This document shows positions 21,541 to 29,453 of a stretch of DNA of 29,474 nucleotides, one piece after another. The position numbers were made by a program, and so were the translations under genes. Origin of the DNA: an uncultured Clostridia bacterium. Lineage in GTDB: Bacteria; Bacillota; Clostridia; Christensenellales; CAG-314. Positions within the stretch are counted from its first letter, which is position 1, and the number at the start of each line of letters is the position of its first letter. A model generated the notes under the pieces. The model did not search any database, was not told the DNA's origin, and was given only the letters and a program-made list of their open reading frames with translations. The stretch covers positions 1 through 29,474 of the forward strand of contig CAKPYT010000011.1 of assembly GCA_934203075.1 (NCBI GenBank), given 5' to 3'.

Positions 21541-22829
21541 TGCGGATTGCCTCCTTTCTCTTCTGCTGCTTGTGCTTTCTTCAGATCTCTTTTTTGCCGC
21601 CGTTTTTGCAGCACTTCCAGAATCAGCTTGCTGAATCCTGCCAGATAAATAACAATTGCCACGATGATATCCGAAATGTAGCGGTTAAAGCCCGCGTCGA
21701 CGAGGTTATCGCCACCCTTGGCCAGATACCGCAGGAACAAGCCGGAGAAGATAACACCGATCGGGTTATTGCTTGCCAATAACGCTACGGGGATGCCGTT
21801 AAAGCCGTAATCCGGCAAGGTCTGATACGCCGATGCAAAGTGAAATTCGATGCCGGGGTTCAGGTAATAAAGCGCACCGCCCACAGCAGAAAGCGCACCG
21901 GCTATCATCATGCTGTAAACAATGTTTTTCTTTTCGCTCATTCCGGCATATTTTGCGCCGTAGCGGTTGTAGCCGCAGGCCTTGATTTCGTAGCCGAAGG
22001 TGGTTTTATTCAGCATGATACCGATCAGAATCGCAATGGCAATGGCAAGAATAATGCCGATGTCGATGTACGACCCGGGAAAGAGTTTATCCAAAAATAA
22101 CGTAGGCGTGCCGTTGCCCGTTTGTGCGGTAGTGATAAGATACCCTGCTTTTCCGTTTCCGGTGTTGATGATGTGCCGCATTCCGCTGAATACCCAGGAT
22201 ACGATGTTGGCTGCAATCCAGTTCGTCATGATGCAGACGATAACTTCGTTGACGTTCAGGAACGCTTTGAAAATGCCGGGAATTGCCCCCCACAGCATTC
22301 CGCACAACGTCCCGACGACCAGCGCAAGCAGCCAGACCATAATTCCCGCAAAGCCACCGCCGGTGCGGATGTTCAATGCCACCAATAACGATCCCATCGT
22401 GCCCATGAGGAACTGCCCCGGAGCCCCGATATTGAACAAACCGGTTTTGAAAGCAATGGCAACCGAAAGCCCCGTCATGATGAGCGGCGCCGCATAGAAA
22501 ATCATATCGCCGAAGCCGGTTGCAATGTATTGCGCCATCCCCGTGAAGGGCCCGAGCAAAATGATGACCAACCCGTGGAATGCGTCCCCCACGGAAAGCC
22601 CTTCCATCGTGAAGGACAAAATCAGCATGACCACAAACCCGACGAAAATACCGAACAGGATGCACAGTAAACTTGCCATAAAGGATTTTGTGCCCTTTTT
22701 GCGGTAGAAAGCGGCGAGCTCTTCCATTTTATCTTTGGTAAAGAGAGAACGCACCCATTTTACAACGGCGCGGAATGCTTTCTGAATTCCTCTGCCGATT
22801 TTTGCAAAGAAGTTTTTGAATTGATTCAT
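21537..22829 (-). CDS. Nucleoside ABC transporter permease (first subunit, NupP/YufP-like)
   Basis: This 430-residue permease of the same superfamily as the next gene is longer because of a hydrophilic N-terminal ~45 residues and a loop in mid-protein. It shows GLFNIGAPGQFLMGTMGSLL near residue 128 (the NIG.EGQ-type motif of this subunit). The coupling region GYEIKACGYNRYGAKYAGMSEKK lies near residue 275, and the C-terminus is a basic cytoplasmic tail. The ATG at 22829 directly abuts the ATPase stop (TAAATG), and its ribosome site AAAGGAGG lies inside the ATPase coding end, so translation is coupled. Confidence 0.9.
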   Translation of the reverse strand: MNQFKNFFAKIGRGIQKAFRAVVKWVRSLFTKDKMEELAAFYRKKGTKSFMASLLCILFGIFVGFVVMLILSFTMEGLSVGDAFHGLVIILLGPFTGMAQYIATGFGDMIFYAAPLIMTGLSVAIAFKTGLFNIGAPGQFLMGTMGSLLVALNIRTGGGFAGIMVWLLALVVGTLCGMLWGAIPGIFKAFLNVNEVIVCIMTNWIAANIVSWVFSGMRHIINTGNGKAGYLITTAQTGNGTPTLFLDKLFPGSYIDIGIILAIAIAILIGIMLNKTTFGYEIKACGYNRYGAKYAGMSEKKNIVYSMMIAGALSAVGGALYYLNPGIEFHFASAYQTLPDYGFNGIPVALLASNNPIGVIFSGLFLRYLAKGGDNLVDAGFNRYISDIIVAIVIYLAGFSKLILEVLQKRRQKRDLKKAQAAEEKGGNPQ

Positions 22830-24419
22830 TTACCGTTCCTCCTTTGCAGAAAACACGTTTCTTTTCGCTCCGGCCATGTACAAGCCGAGTTCCTGAACCG
22901 TAGTGGTTTTGGGATCCAACTCCCCGATGATTTCCCCTTCGTACATCACGAGGATGCGATCCGAAAGGTTCATGACCTCATCCAACTCCAGAGAGACCAA
23001 CAAAATTCCCTTGCCGTGATCCCTTTCGTTGACTATTTTTTTGTGAATGTATTCGATAGCTCCCACGTCCAACCCTCTTGTCGGCTGAACGGCAATCAGC
23101 AATTCGTGCTGACGATCCATTTCCCTGGCGACAATCGCCTTCTGCTGATTCCCGCCGGACATGGAACGCGCAGTTGTCGTTGCCCCCTGCCCGCTGCGAA
23201 CGTCAAACTGATCGATCAACGCCTCCGCATAACTGCGGACTTCTTCGTTATTGATAAACTTTTTGCTTCTGCCTTTGGTAAACCGATCCTCGAAATAACT
23301 GTTCAGAACAAAATCCTGCTCCAGCGTATAATCCAGAATCAACCCGTGTTTGTGACGATCTTCCGGAATGTGACTCAACCCATGCGTGTTTTTGTAGCGC
23401 ACGCTCTTTTGCGTCACGTCCTGCCCGCAAAGCAGAATTTTGCCGGAAGACAGTTTTTCCAGCCCCGTCAAAGCATGCACAAACTCCGTTTGTCCGTTGC
23501 CGTCGATCCCGGCGATACACACGATTTCTCCTGCACGCACCTGCAGAGACACGTCTTTCACCGCTTCTTTTTTGTGAGAGCCTTTGCCCTCTACCGTCAG
23601 GTGTTGCACGTCCAGAACCACTTCTTTGGGGCAGGCATCCGCCTTATCGACGGAGAATTTCACTTCTCTGCCCACCATCATTTCGGAAAGTTCTTCTTTC
23701 GTGGTGTTTGCAATGTCCACGGTACCGATACACTTGCCTTTCCGCAGCACCGTACAGCGATCTGCCACGGCCATAATTTCGTTCAATTTGTGCGTAATGA
23801 ACAAAATCGATTTGCCCTCTTTGGCAAACCCGCGCATGATGTCCATCAATTCGTCGATTTCCTGCGGGGTCAAAACGGCAGTCGGCTCGTCAAAAATCAA
23901 AATATCGTTATTGCGATACAGCATCTTCAAAATTTCTACACGTTGCTGCTGCCCTACCGTGATATCTTCAATCTTTGCGTCCGGATCCACCCTCAAACCG
24001 TATTTTTCGGAGAGTTCCTTCACTTTCTGATACGCTTCTTTCCGCTGCACAAATCCGAATTTTGTCGGTTCTGCCCCCAGAATGATATTATCCAGCACCG
24101 AAAAGACTTCCACCAGTTTGAAATGCTGATGTACCATCCCGATTCCTAACGCCGTTGCATCATTCGGATTTTTGATCTGAACGACCTTGCCGTCCTTACG
24201 GATTTCGCCCTTTTCGGGCTGATACAGCCCAAACAGGATACTCATCAAAGTGGACTTGCCTGCGCCGTTCTCCCCCAGCAGCGCATGAATTTCCCCTCGC
24301 TTGACTTGCAGCGTGATGTCATCGTTGGCGATGATCCCGGGAAACTCCTTCGTGATGTGCAGCATCTCGATGACGTACGATTCCGCCTGGGAAGAAGGTT
24401 GTTTCAAAGCGTTTTCCAT
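22830..24419 (-). CDS. Nucleoside ABC transporter ATPase with two ABC domains (NupO/YufO-like)
   Basis: This 529-residue protein is a tandem duplication of the ABC domain. Domain 1 has Walker A GENGAGKST near residue 52, the variant signature TVGQQQRVEI and Walker B ILIFDEPTAVLTPQE. Domain 2 has the degenerate P-loop region CIAGIDGNGQTEFV near residue 287, signature MSGGNQQKAIVARE and LLIAVQPTRGLDVGA. Such proteins (like RbsA and BmpB-type) supply both nucleotide sites in one chain, with one site usually less active; the second P-loop lacks the GK[ST] of a functional Walker A. The ATG at 24419 follows GGAGAGCGAGGA. Between it and the lipoprotein gene stands a terminator-like hairpin. Confidence 0.92.
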   Translation of the reverse strand: MENALKQPSSQAESYVIEMLHITKEFPGIIANDDITLQVKRGEIHALLGENGAGKSTLMSILFGLYQPEKGEIRKDGKVVQIKNPNDATALGIGMVHQHFKLVEVFSVLDNIILGAEPTKFGFVQRKEAYQKVKELSEKYGLRVDPDAKIEDITVGQQQRVEILKMLYRNNDILIFDEPTAVLTPQEIDELMDIMRGFAKEGKSILFITHKLNEIMAVADRCTVLRKGKCIGTVDIANTTKEELSEMMVGREVKFSVDKADACPKEVVLDVQHLTVEGKGSHKKEAVKDVSLQVRAGEIVCIAGIDGNGQTEFVHALTGLEKLSSGKILLCGQDVTQKSVRYKNTHGLSHIPEDRHKHGLILDYTLEQDFVLNSYFEDRFTKGRSKKFINNEEVRSYAEALIDQFDVRSGQGATTTARSMSGGNQQKAIVAREMDRQHELLIAVQPTRGLDVGAIEYIHKKIVNERDHGKGILLVSLELDEVMNLSDRILVMYEGEIIGELDPKTTTVQELGLYMAGAKRNVFSAKEER

Positions 24420-24495
24420 TCCTCGCTCTCCTTTGTGTGTGATTTGCCTTCCTTTCCTTTGGTAGCGACGTTGCCCCGAAGAGCCCCGTCGTTAC

Positions 24496-24533
24496 AAAAA
24501 GAAAGGACAACAAAATGAATTGGTGTCCTTTCT
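24496..24533 (-). terminator. Intra-operon hairpin/U-tract after the BMP lipoprotein gene
   Basis: On the minus strand AGAAAGGAC (24533-24525), 16-base loop, GTCCTTTCT (24508-24500), then TTTTG. Probably a leaky terminator that keeps binding protein in excess of the membrane components. Confidence 0.78.
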
Positions 24534-24546
24534 GTTTTCGTTGAAA

Positions 24547-25671
24547 TTATTTCTCGAAATCTACGGTCAGGTTGCTGAAGCCTTTGTACCAGTTTTCGTC
24601 TGCTTTGCAATCCGACGGAACGTCCGATTTAACGGTGATGGTTCCGTTCTTGATGCCGTTAAACAGCGTCTGGTAATTTTCTACCGTAAAGTTCTTCAGG
24701 CTCCAGGTTGCGGTGGGCAAACCGGTTGCGTCTTCCGCAGCACCCAGATTGGAGGTCTTGCCGCCCAGTTTTGCATCCCATTCGCCGGCTTTCCATTGGT
24801 CGAGAATCAGTTGAACGGATTCTTTCAAGCCTTTGACAGCACTGGTGATGACACGGTCGGACAGACCGGATTGGTCTACGTCTACACCGATGACTTTACC
24901 TGCGGAAGTTGCTTCTGCCGCTGCTTTAACGCTTTGGAACATAGAGCCGCCGCAAGCAAACACGACTTCCACGCCGCCGTCGTACCAACCGCTAATTTGC
25001 GTTTTCAGTTCCGGAGAGCTTTGGAAGTTGTCGCCGTATTTGTAGCTGTATTTCATCGTGACCTGAATGTTTTTGCTCTTAGCTGCATCGTTTGCGCCTT
25101 GCATGAAGCCGTAGCCGAAACGGTTGCAAGCAGGGTTGGTTCCGCCGCCGCCGAGCGTAGCGCCCAGTTTGGTGTAACCTTCGGAAACCGCAGCATAACC
25201 TGCCATGTAGCCGGATTCTTGTTCTTTGTAGACGATAGCGGTAACGTTCTGCAGAACCGTGCCGTTATCATTGCCCTTTTCGTCTACAGAGTCGGTCAAA
25301 GACCAACCGTCCACGAAAACGAACTTCACTTCCGGATTTTCTTTCGCTACCGTTCTCATTGCCGCAGCCTGCAGGAAACCCGGAGCAACGATGATTTTTG
25401 CACCGTTGCTGATCGCTTTACGCATTGCTGCGATACGATCGTTGTCGCTTGCTTTATCCCCGTTTGCCGGTTGATAGTAAGCATACGACATATCATTTGC
25501 TTTCGCAAACGCTTCGGCGCCTTCGTACGTGCCTTGGTTAAAGCCACCGTCTTTCAGCAGACCTACGTCGGTAACCACTGCGATTTCTGCCGTCTTATTG
25601 CCGCAGGCAACAAGAGAAACGCAGCCGAATACCATGATTAAACTCAAAAGAGCAATCAACAGTTTTTTCAT
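24547..25671 (-). CDS. BMP-family nucleoside-binding lipoprotein
   Basis: This 374-residue lipoprotein (BmpA/Med/PnrA family) is the extracellular binding component of the nucleoside ABC importer. The signal peptide MKKLLIALLSLIMVFGCV ends in lipobox LVAC (lipidated Cys near residue 23). The mature part shows the family's AEIAVVTDVGLLKDGGFNQG motif, then VAPGFLQAAAM, KFVFVDGW, and VVFACGGSMFQSV and KVIGVDVDQSGLSD in the second lobe, which form the nucleoside pocket in PnrA. GGAG lies 6 bases before the ATG at 25671. It opens the second transcription unit of the locus, behind a consensus promoter and a roughly 109-base structured leader. Confidence 0.93.
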   Translation of the reverse strand: MKKLLIALLSLIMVFGCVSLVACGNKTAEIAVVTDVGLLKDGGFNQGTYEGAEAFAKANDMSYAYYQPANGDKASDNDRIAAMRKAISNGAKIIVAPGFLQAAAMRTVAKENPEVKFVFVDGWSLTDSVDEKGNDNGTVLQNVTAIVYKEQESGYMAGYAAVSEGYTKLGATLGGGGTNPACNRFGYGFMQGANDAAKSKNIQVTMKYSYKYGDNFQSSPELKTQISGWYDGGVEVVFACGGSMFQSVKAAAEATSAGKVIGVDVDQSGLSDRVITSAVKGLKESVQLILDQWKAGEWDAKLGGKTSNLGAAEDATGLPTATWSLKNFTVENYQTLFNGIKNGTITVKSDVPSDCKADENWYKGFSNLTVDFEK

Positions 25672-25780
25672 AGTTTTCTCCTTTTTTTAGGGGGATTCCC
25701 CCAAATAGTTTTTGTTCCGCACGCCGTTTTAGGACCGAAAAAGCGTGCCTGCCCGATGCTTTGCCGCACCGGTTAATACT
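25672..25780 (-). promoter_or_regulatory. Structured 5' leader of the nucleoside ABC operon
   Basis: The predicted ~109-base leader folds by eye into three stems on the minus strand: GGTGC/GCATC, GCACGC/GCGTGC around a U-rich loop, and GGGGG/CCCCC (25702-25690) with TTT/AAA flanks, just 8 bases before the GGAG site. No U-tract terminator is present, so any control would act on translation. It does not match the purine, preQ1 or 2'-dG riboswitch cores that I know. Confidence 0.4.
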
Positions 25781-25786
25781 AAGTTT

Positions 25787-25815
25787 ATTATAAACTACAT
25801 CGCGAAAGCTGTCAA
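25787..25815 (-). promoter_or_regulatory. Perfect consensus promoter of the nucleoside ABC operon
   Basis: On the minus strand TTGACA (25815-25810), exactly 17 bases, TATAAT (25792-25787). Predicted start at 25780. It begins 28 bases after the cdd stop, splitting the locus into two units. A CGCGA...TCGCG inverted pair (25801-25805 and 25823-25827) brackets the -35 and could be an operator. Confidence 0.85.
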
Positions 25816-25842
25816 TGCCCACTCGCGATAAATATTCATTTC

Positions 25843-26244
25843 CTACAACTCTTTCTTGGTAAAAGCAAAGGGCAAAACCTCTGACAGCCGATAGGTCTCG
25901 TAATGCTGCGGGGAGCCTAACAGTAAAAGAAAGTCCTCGCTGCAAAACTCTGCCAGCACCTGCCGGCAGACCCCGCAAGGCGCACAGAAATCGGCCGTTT
26001 CGCCTTCCCGCCCGCCGACGATCGCGATCTTTTCAAACTCATGCTCGCCTTCGGAAATCGCCTTGAAAATCGCCGTGCGCTCCGCACAATTGGTAGGCGT
26101 ATACGTTGCGCTCTCGATATTGCACCCGGTGTATACTTTGCCGCTTTTGGTTAAAAGCGCCGCTCCGACGCGATAGTGCGAATACGGTGTATAGGCAAAA
26201 GCGCGTGCTTCCTGCGCTTTTTGCATCAACTCCTGATCCGTCAT
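25843..26244 (-). CDS. cdd: Cytidine deaminase, tetrameric type
   Basis: This 133-residue zinc enzyme deaminates cytidine and deoxycytidine to uridine and deoxyuridine. The signature is complete: NCAERTAIF (zinc Cys and catalytic Glu) near residue 53, and CAPCGVCRQ (PCxxC zinc pair) near residue 87. SATYTPTNCAER precedes the active site. Size fits the homotetrameric class (about 130-136), not the E. coli dimer. The start overlaps the deoB stop by 4 bases (ATGA). It converts cytosine nucleosides into Pdp substrates. Confidence 0.95.
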   Translation of the reverse strand: MTDQELMQKAQEARAFAYTPYSHYRVGAALLTKSGKVYTGCNIESATYTPTNCAERTAIFKAISEGEHEFEKIAIVGGREGETADFCAPCGVCRQVLAEFCSEDFLLLLGSPQHYETYRLSEVLPFAFTKKEL

Positions 26245-27419
26245 GCTTGTTTTCCCCCTTCTTTTTGAACCTGCTTCCAGAAGCTCGTCCCTTTGGTATC
26301 CCGCTGCGGCACGCCGAAAAACTCCAGCACCGTGGCGGAAATATCCGCAAAACTGCTGCGGGTGCCGAGGTCCGCCCCGCTTTGCACCCCTGCTCCGTAC
26401 AACAGCATGGGGGTGTACTCCCGCGAATGATCCGTGGACGGGGTAACCGGGTCACAGCCGTGATCCGCCGTGATGATTAAAATATCCTGCGGCGTCAGCA
26501 ACGGCAAAAATTCTGCTAACTGTCCGTCGAACTTCGTCATGGCGGCGGCATAACCTGCCACATCGTTGCGATGACCGTACACCATATCGAAATCCACCAG
26601 ATTTACAAAACAAAGCCCGCTGAACTCCTTCTTTGCCCATTCCGTCGCAACGCGCATGCCGTCGTCGTTATTGACGGTTTTCGTAGCGTCGCTGAACCCT
26701 CTGCCGGCAAAAATATCGTAAATCTTGCCGACGGAAACGGTAGCAAAGCCGGCCTCGTGCAAAAGGTCGATCATGGTTGTGTGCGGCGGATTGAGCGAAT
26801 AGTCGTGCCGTCGGGAGGTGCGCTCAAACGGATACTCCCCGCGAAACGGCCGTGCAATCACCCTGCCGACACCGTTTTTGCCGACCAGAATTTTTCTTGC
26901 GATTTCGCAATCCCGATACAACTCCTCCACCGGAACCACGTCCTCGTGCGCGGCAATCTGAAAAACGCTGTCTGCCGAAGTATACACGATCAGCGCCCCT
27001 GTTTTTCGGTGCTCTTCCCCATAGCGACGAATCACCTCCGTGCCGGAATACGGCCGGTTACACAACGTTTTTCGCCCCGTTTGCCGTTCGAACTCCGCAA
27101 TGACTTCTGCCGGGAAGCCGTTCGGATAGGTGGGCAGCGGCTGCTCGGAAACGATGCCGGCAATTTCCCAATGTCCGATCGTGGTGTCCTTTCCCATGGA
27201 CTGTTCCTGCATGCGGGCAAACGCCGCCTGCGGCTGTTCTACGCCGCCCCAGACCCCCTGAATGTTAAACAAACCGAGTTTTTTCAACGTCGGGCAATGA
27301 AATTCCTCCCGCACGCGGATGGCCGCCAAGGTGTTGCTTCCTTCGTCGTGCCAGAGCGATGCGTCCGGCATCTCGCCGATGCCCATACTGTCCAAAACGA
27401 TTATAAATGCTCTCTTCAC
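26241..27419 (-). CDS. deoB: Phosphopentomutase
   Basis: This 392-residue alkaline-phosphatase superfamily enzyme interconverts (deoxy)ribose-1-phosphate and -5-phosphate with Mn2+. Key parts are RAFIIVLDSMGIGEMPDA at the N-terminus (metal Asp), GKDTTIGHWEIAG near residue 80 (the phospho-acceptor Thr), VDFDMVYGHRNDVAGYA near residue 280, and LIITADHGCDP near residue 320 (metal Asp-His). Length matches bacterial DeoB (390-410). Start is GTG at 27419, because GAGGT lies 6 bases upstream and the product then begins as MKRAFIIVLD; an in-frame TTG at 27434 lacks a site. It links the nucleoside phosphorylases to DeoC. Confidence 0.95.
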   Translation of the reverse strand: MKRAFIIVLDSMGIGEMPDASLWHDEGSNTLAAIRVREEFHCPTLKKLGLFNIQGVWGGVEQPQAAFARMQEQSMGKDTTIGHWEIAGIVSEQPLPTYPNGFPAEVIAEFERQTGRKTLCNRPYSGTEVIRRYGEEHRKTGALIVYTSADSVFQIAAHEDVVPVEELYRDCEIARKILVGKNGVGRVIARPFRGEYPFERTSRRHDYSLNPPHTTMIDLLHEAGFATVSVGKIYDIFAGRGFSDATKTVNNDDGMRVATEWAKKEFSGLCFVNLVDFDMVYGHRNDVAGYAAAMTKFDGQLAEFLPLLTPQDILIITADHGCDPVTPSTDHSREYTPMLLYGAGVQSGADLGTRSSFADISATVLEFFGVPQRDTKGTSFWKQVQKEGGKQA

Positions 27420-27432
27420 CGTTTTACCTCGC

Positions 27433-27468
27433 AAAAAGAAGGACGTCGTTTTTACCGCATCGTCCTTC
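27433..27468 (-). terminator. Hairpin/U-tract between deoD and deoB
   Basis: On the minus strand GAAGGACG (27468-27461), 15-base loop, CGTCCTTC (27445-27438), then TTTTT at 27437-27433, ending 3 bases before the deoB ribosome site. With a long loop it is probably leaky, lowering deoB-cdd relative to deoC-deoD. Confidence 0.6.
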
Positions 27469-27476
27469 CAAACGTA

Positions 27477-28208
27477 TTATTCTGCAATTTCCAACGCGAT
27501 TTCCATCATTTTCGTAAACGAAACCTGACGTTCTTCCGCCGTTGTGTTTTCTTCCGGATAAATAAAACTGTCACTCACCGTGCAAATGCACAAAGCCTTT
27601 TTCCCCAGGCGGGCAGCATTGCAATACAGCGCAGCCGACTCCATCTCCACCCCCAGTACGCCCATTTTTGCCCATTCCATTCCGGAATTTGCATCGTCGT
27701 AGAACGTATCCGAAGAAAAGATGTTGCCAACCTTATAGTGCACCCCTGCTTTTTCGCAGGCTTCCGCCGCCTTTTTGACCAGATCGAAACTGGCAATGGG
27801 GCAGAACGTCCCCGGAAGTTTATACTGCATGGCATAATTTCCGTTGGTACAAGCCCCCATGGCAATAATAATGTCTCTTGCGTGCAGATCCTGATCGAAA
27901 CTGCCGCAGGACCCCACGCGGATGATGCTTTTTACGCCGTAAAAAGCAAAAAGTTCGTAGGAATAAATGCCGATGGAAGGTTGCCCCATGCCGCTTGCCA
28001 TAACGGAAACTCGTTTGCCTTTGTAATAGCCGGTGTAACCGTTGACTCCCCGTACGTTATTCACCAATACGGCATTTTCCAGGAAATTCTCCGCAATGAA
28101 CTTTGCCCGCAGCGGGTCGCCCGGCATCAGCACGGTATCGGCAAAATCCCCATATTTTGCCACGTTATGCGGCGTAGGCACGTTTCTCTGCTCTTTTATC
28201 TGTCCCAT
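27477..28208 (-). CDS. deoD: Purine-nucleoside phosphorylase, hexameric DeoD type
   Basis: This 243-residue enzyme phosphorolyses inosine, guanosine, adenosine and their deoxy forms. The family pattern is clear: VLMPGDPLRAKFIAENFLE near residue 28, GQPSIGIYSYELF near residue 77, SIIRVGSCGSF (phosphate-binding Arg), LGVEMESAALY (ribose-binding Glu), and TVSDSFIYPEE with the catalytic Asp. The trimeric PNP signature is absent. The ATG at 28208 is chosen because AAGGGAG is about 8 bases upstream and the product begins with the usual short tail; a longer reading to 28265 lacks a site. It follows deoC by 87 bases, with no terminator seen between. Confidence 0.94.
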   Translation of the reverse strand: MGQIKEQRNVPTPHNVAKYGDFADTVLMPGDPLRAKFIAENFLENAVLVNNVRGVNGYTGYYKGKRVSVMASGMGQPSIGIYSYELFAFYGVKSIIRVGSCGSFDQDLHARDIIIAMGACTNGNYAMQYKLPGTFCPIASFDLVKKAAEACEKAGVHYKVGNIFSSDTFYDDANSGMEWAKMGVLGVEMESAALYCNAARLGKKALCICTVSDSFIYPEENTTAEERQVSFTKMMEIALEIAE

Positions 28209-28295
28209 TCTTTTCTCCCTTGGGGTGTTTCCCCGTCGAAATCCGTCAAACTTACGTATACTCAAAATTTTTCAAAAAAACGTATCGTTTCTCTG

Positions 28296-28964
28296 CTACT
28301 TATCCTGTTCCGTTGCCTGCACCGCTTTGACGACACGGCTCGTTCCTAGGCGATCTGCCCCCAGCGCAAGAAAATCTTCGGCGTCCTGCAGATTCCGGAT
28401 GCCACCCGCCGCCTTGACTTTTACGCCCTTGCCCACGTTCCGGCACATCAGCGCAACGTTTTCGCGCGTGGCCCCTTCCGTAGAAAAGCCCGTAGACGTC
28501 TTGATGAATTCCGCACCGGATTGCGTTACGATTTCGCACATCTTCACGATTTCTTCCTGCGTCAACAAACAGGTTTCGATAATCACCTTCAGAATTTTAC
28601 CGTACGAGAGACAGGCAGCATGCAGCGTGCGAATTTCCTGCAATACGTAGTCGTAATTTTTTGCCTTCAGTTCCCCGATGTTGATGACCATATCGATCTC
28701 CTCCGCACCGTTTCGTAAGGCTTCCGTTGTTTCGAACAACTTAGCGGCCGTGGTATTATATCCGTTCGGGAACCCAACCACGGTGCAGATCGGCAACTTG
28801 CCCTGCACGTATTGCACGGCACGTTTTACGTAACACGGCGGAATACAAACGCTTGCCGTATGATAACGCATCCCTTCGTCGCAGATCTTTTGTATGTCCT
28901 GCCACGTGGCGGCTTGCTTCAATAAAGTATGATCGCACTTTTCCAAAATCTTTTGAACGTCCAT
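28296..28964 (-). CDS. deoC: Deoxyribose-phosphate aldolase
   Basis: This 222-residue class I aldolase cleaves 2-deoxyribose-5-phosphate to glyceraldehyde-3-phosphate and acetaldehyde. The Schiff-base Lys is in GAEFIKTSTGFS near residue 153, and the second active-site Lys is in VKVKAAGGIRN near residue 182. The N-terminal CDHTLLKQAATW and CIPPCYV are also typical. Length equals the short bacterial form (215-225). The ATG at 28964 has GGGAGG 6 bases upstream; an open reading to 29114 would start before the promoter. It is the first gene of the deoC-deoD-deoB-cdd unit. Confidence 0.95.
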   Translation of the reverse strand: MDVQKILEKCDHTLLKQAATWQDIQKICDEGMRYHTASVCIPPCYVKRAVQYVQGKLPICTVVGFPNGYNTTAAKLFETTEALRNGAEEIDMVINIGELKAKNYDYVLQEIRTLHAACLSYGKILKVIIETCLLTQEEIVKMCEIVTQSGAEFIKTSTGFSTEGATRENVALMCRNVGKGVKVKAAGGIRNLQDAEDFLALGADRLGTSRVVKAVQATEQDK

Positions 28965-29033
28965 CCCGTTCCTCCCGCGCTTTTGCCTCTTGCCAATTTT
29001 TGCAGCGACAAAGCCTACCGAAATTTCAAATCC

Positions 29034-29063
29034 ATTATAGCATTGAGGACAGTACAAAATCAA
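29034..29063 (-). promoter_or_regulatory. Promoter of the deoC-deoD-deoB-cdd unit
   Basis: On the minus strand TTGATT (29063-29058), 18 bases, TATAAT (29039-29034) with an extended TGC. Predicted start near 29027 and a 63-base leader with no obvious fold. Confidence 0.7.
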
Positions 29064-29420
29064 CCTTTTCCCCAAATTTCCCTTCGTTTGAAGTCGGTAT
29101 TTTCCGCACGGCATCCCCTTTCGCTCCCGGTCCGAAAGCCTTCCCGAACGAAAATAGCGGCTATCCTTTCGGACGATACCCTAAAAAGAAAAAGAACCGA
29201 GCGAAGCCTGCAAAATCCGTTTCGTAAAACAGAACCCCGACGGTTCAGGTTAACTTTAACAAGCCCCTGCTCGTGCAGTTTCTTCCTTTCCGGGAACGCA
29301 GGCCAGCCTTGCCTCGAACAAAGCACGTTCTCCTTTCCTTTTGGCGTAGGCGGCCTTCTGTTTCCATGGGGCGGAGTAACCGCGGCCATACCTTTTTGGG
29401 GCGCCGGACGGGGTCGGGAC
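29064..29420. other. Gene-free stretch upstream of deoC
   Basis: No convincing gene is seen. GTCCGAAAG (29130-29138) pairs with CTTTCGGAC (29166-29174), and inside that loop ATAGC pairs with GCTAT (29154-29164), a nested cruciform upstream of the deoC promoter. Open frames here lack ribosome sites and are composition-driven. Confidence 0.5.
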
Positions 29421-29453
29421 AAAAAAAAGGAAAGACGCAATTGTCTTTCCTTT
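29421..29453 (-). terminator. Terminator of an unseen minus-strand gene right of the window
   Basis: On the minus strand AAAGGAAAGAC (29453-29443), 6-base loop, GTCTTTCCTTT (29436-29426), then further Ts to 29421. The 21 bases between it and the window edge are presumably the 3' end of that transcript; too short to identify. Confidence 0.82.

Noticed and set aside
22821..24149. A 442-codon plus-strand frame opposite the ABC ATPase.
   Set aside because: His/Phe-rich shadow of the ATPase gene; no family motifs.
26571..28349. A 592-codon plus-strand open frame opposite deoB and deoD.
   Set aside because: It is the antisense shadow of two clearly identified genes, with no ribosome site and no recognisable protein features.
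29360..29400. GGGCGGAGTAACCGCGG on the plus strand recalled a T-box core.
   Set aside because: The T-box core has GGTGG followed by one base and ACCGCG. Here the spacing and bases differ, and no specifier stem or downstream gene is visible.
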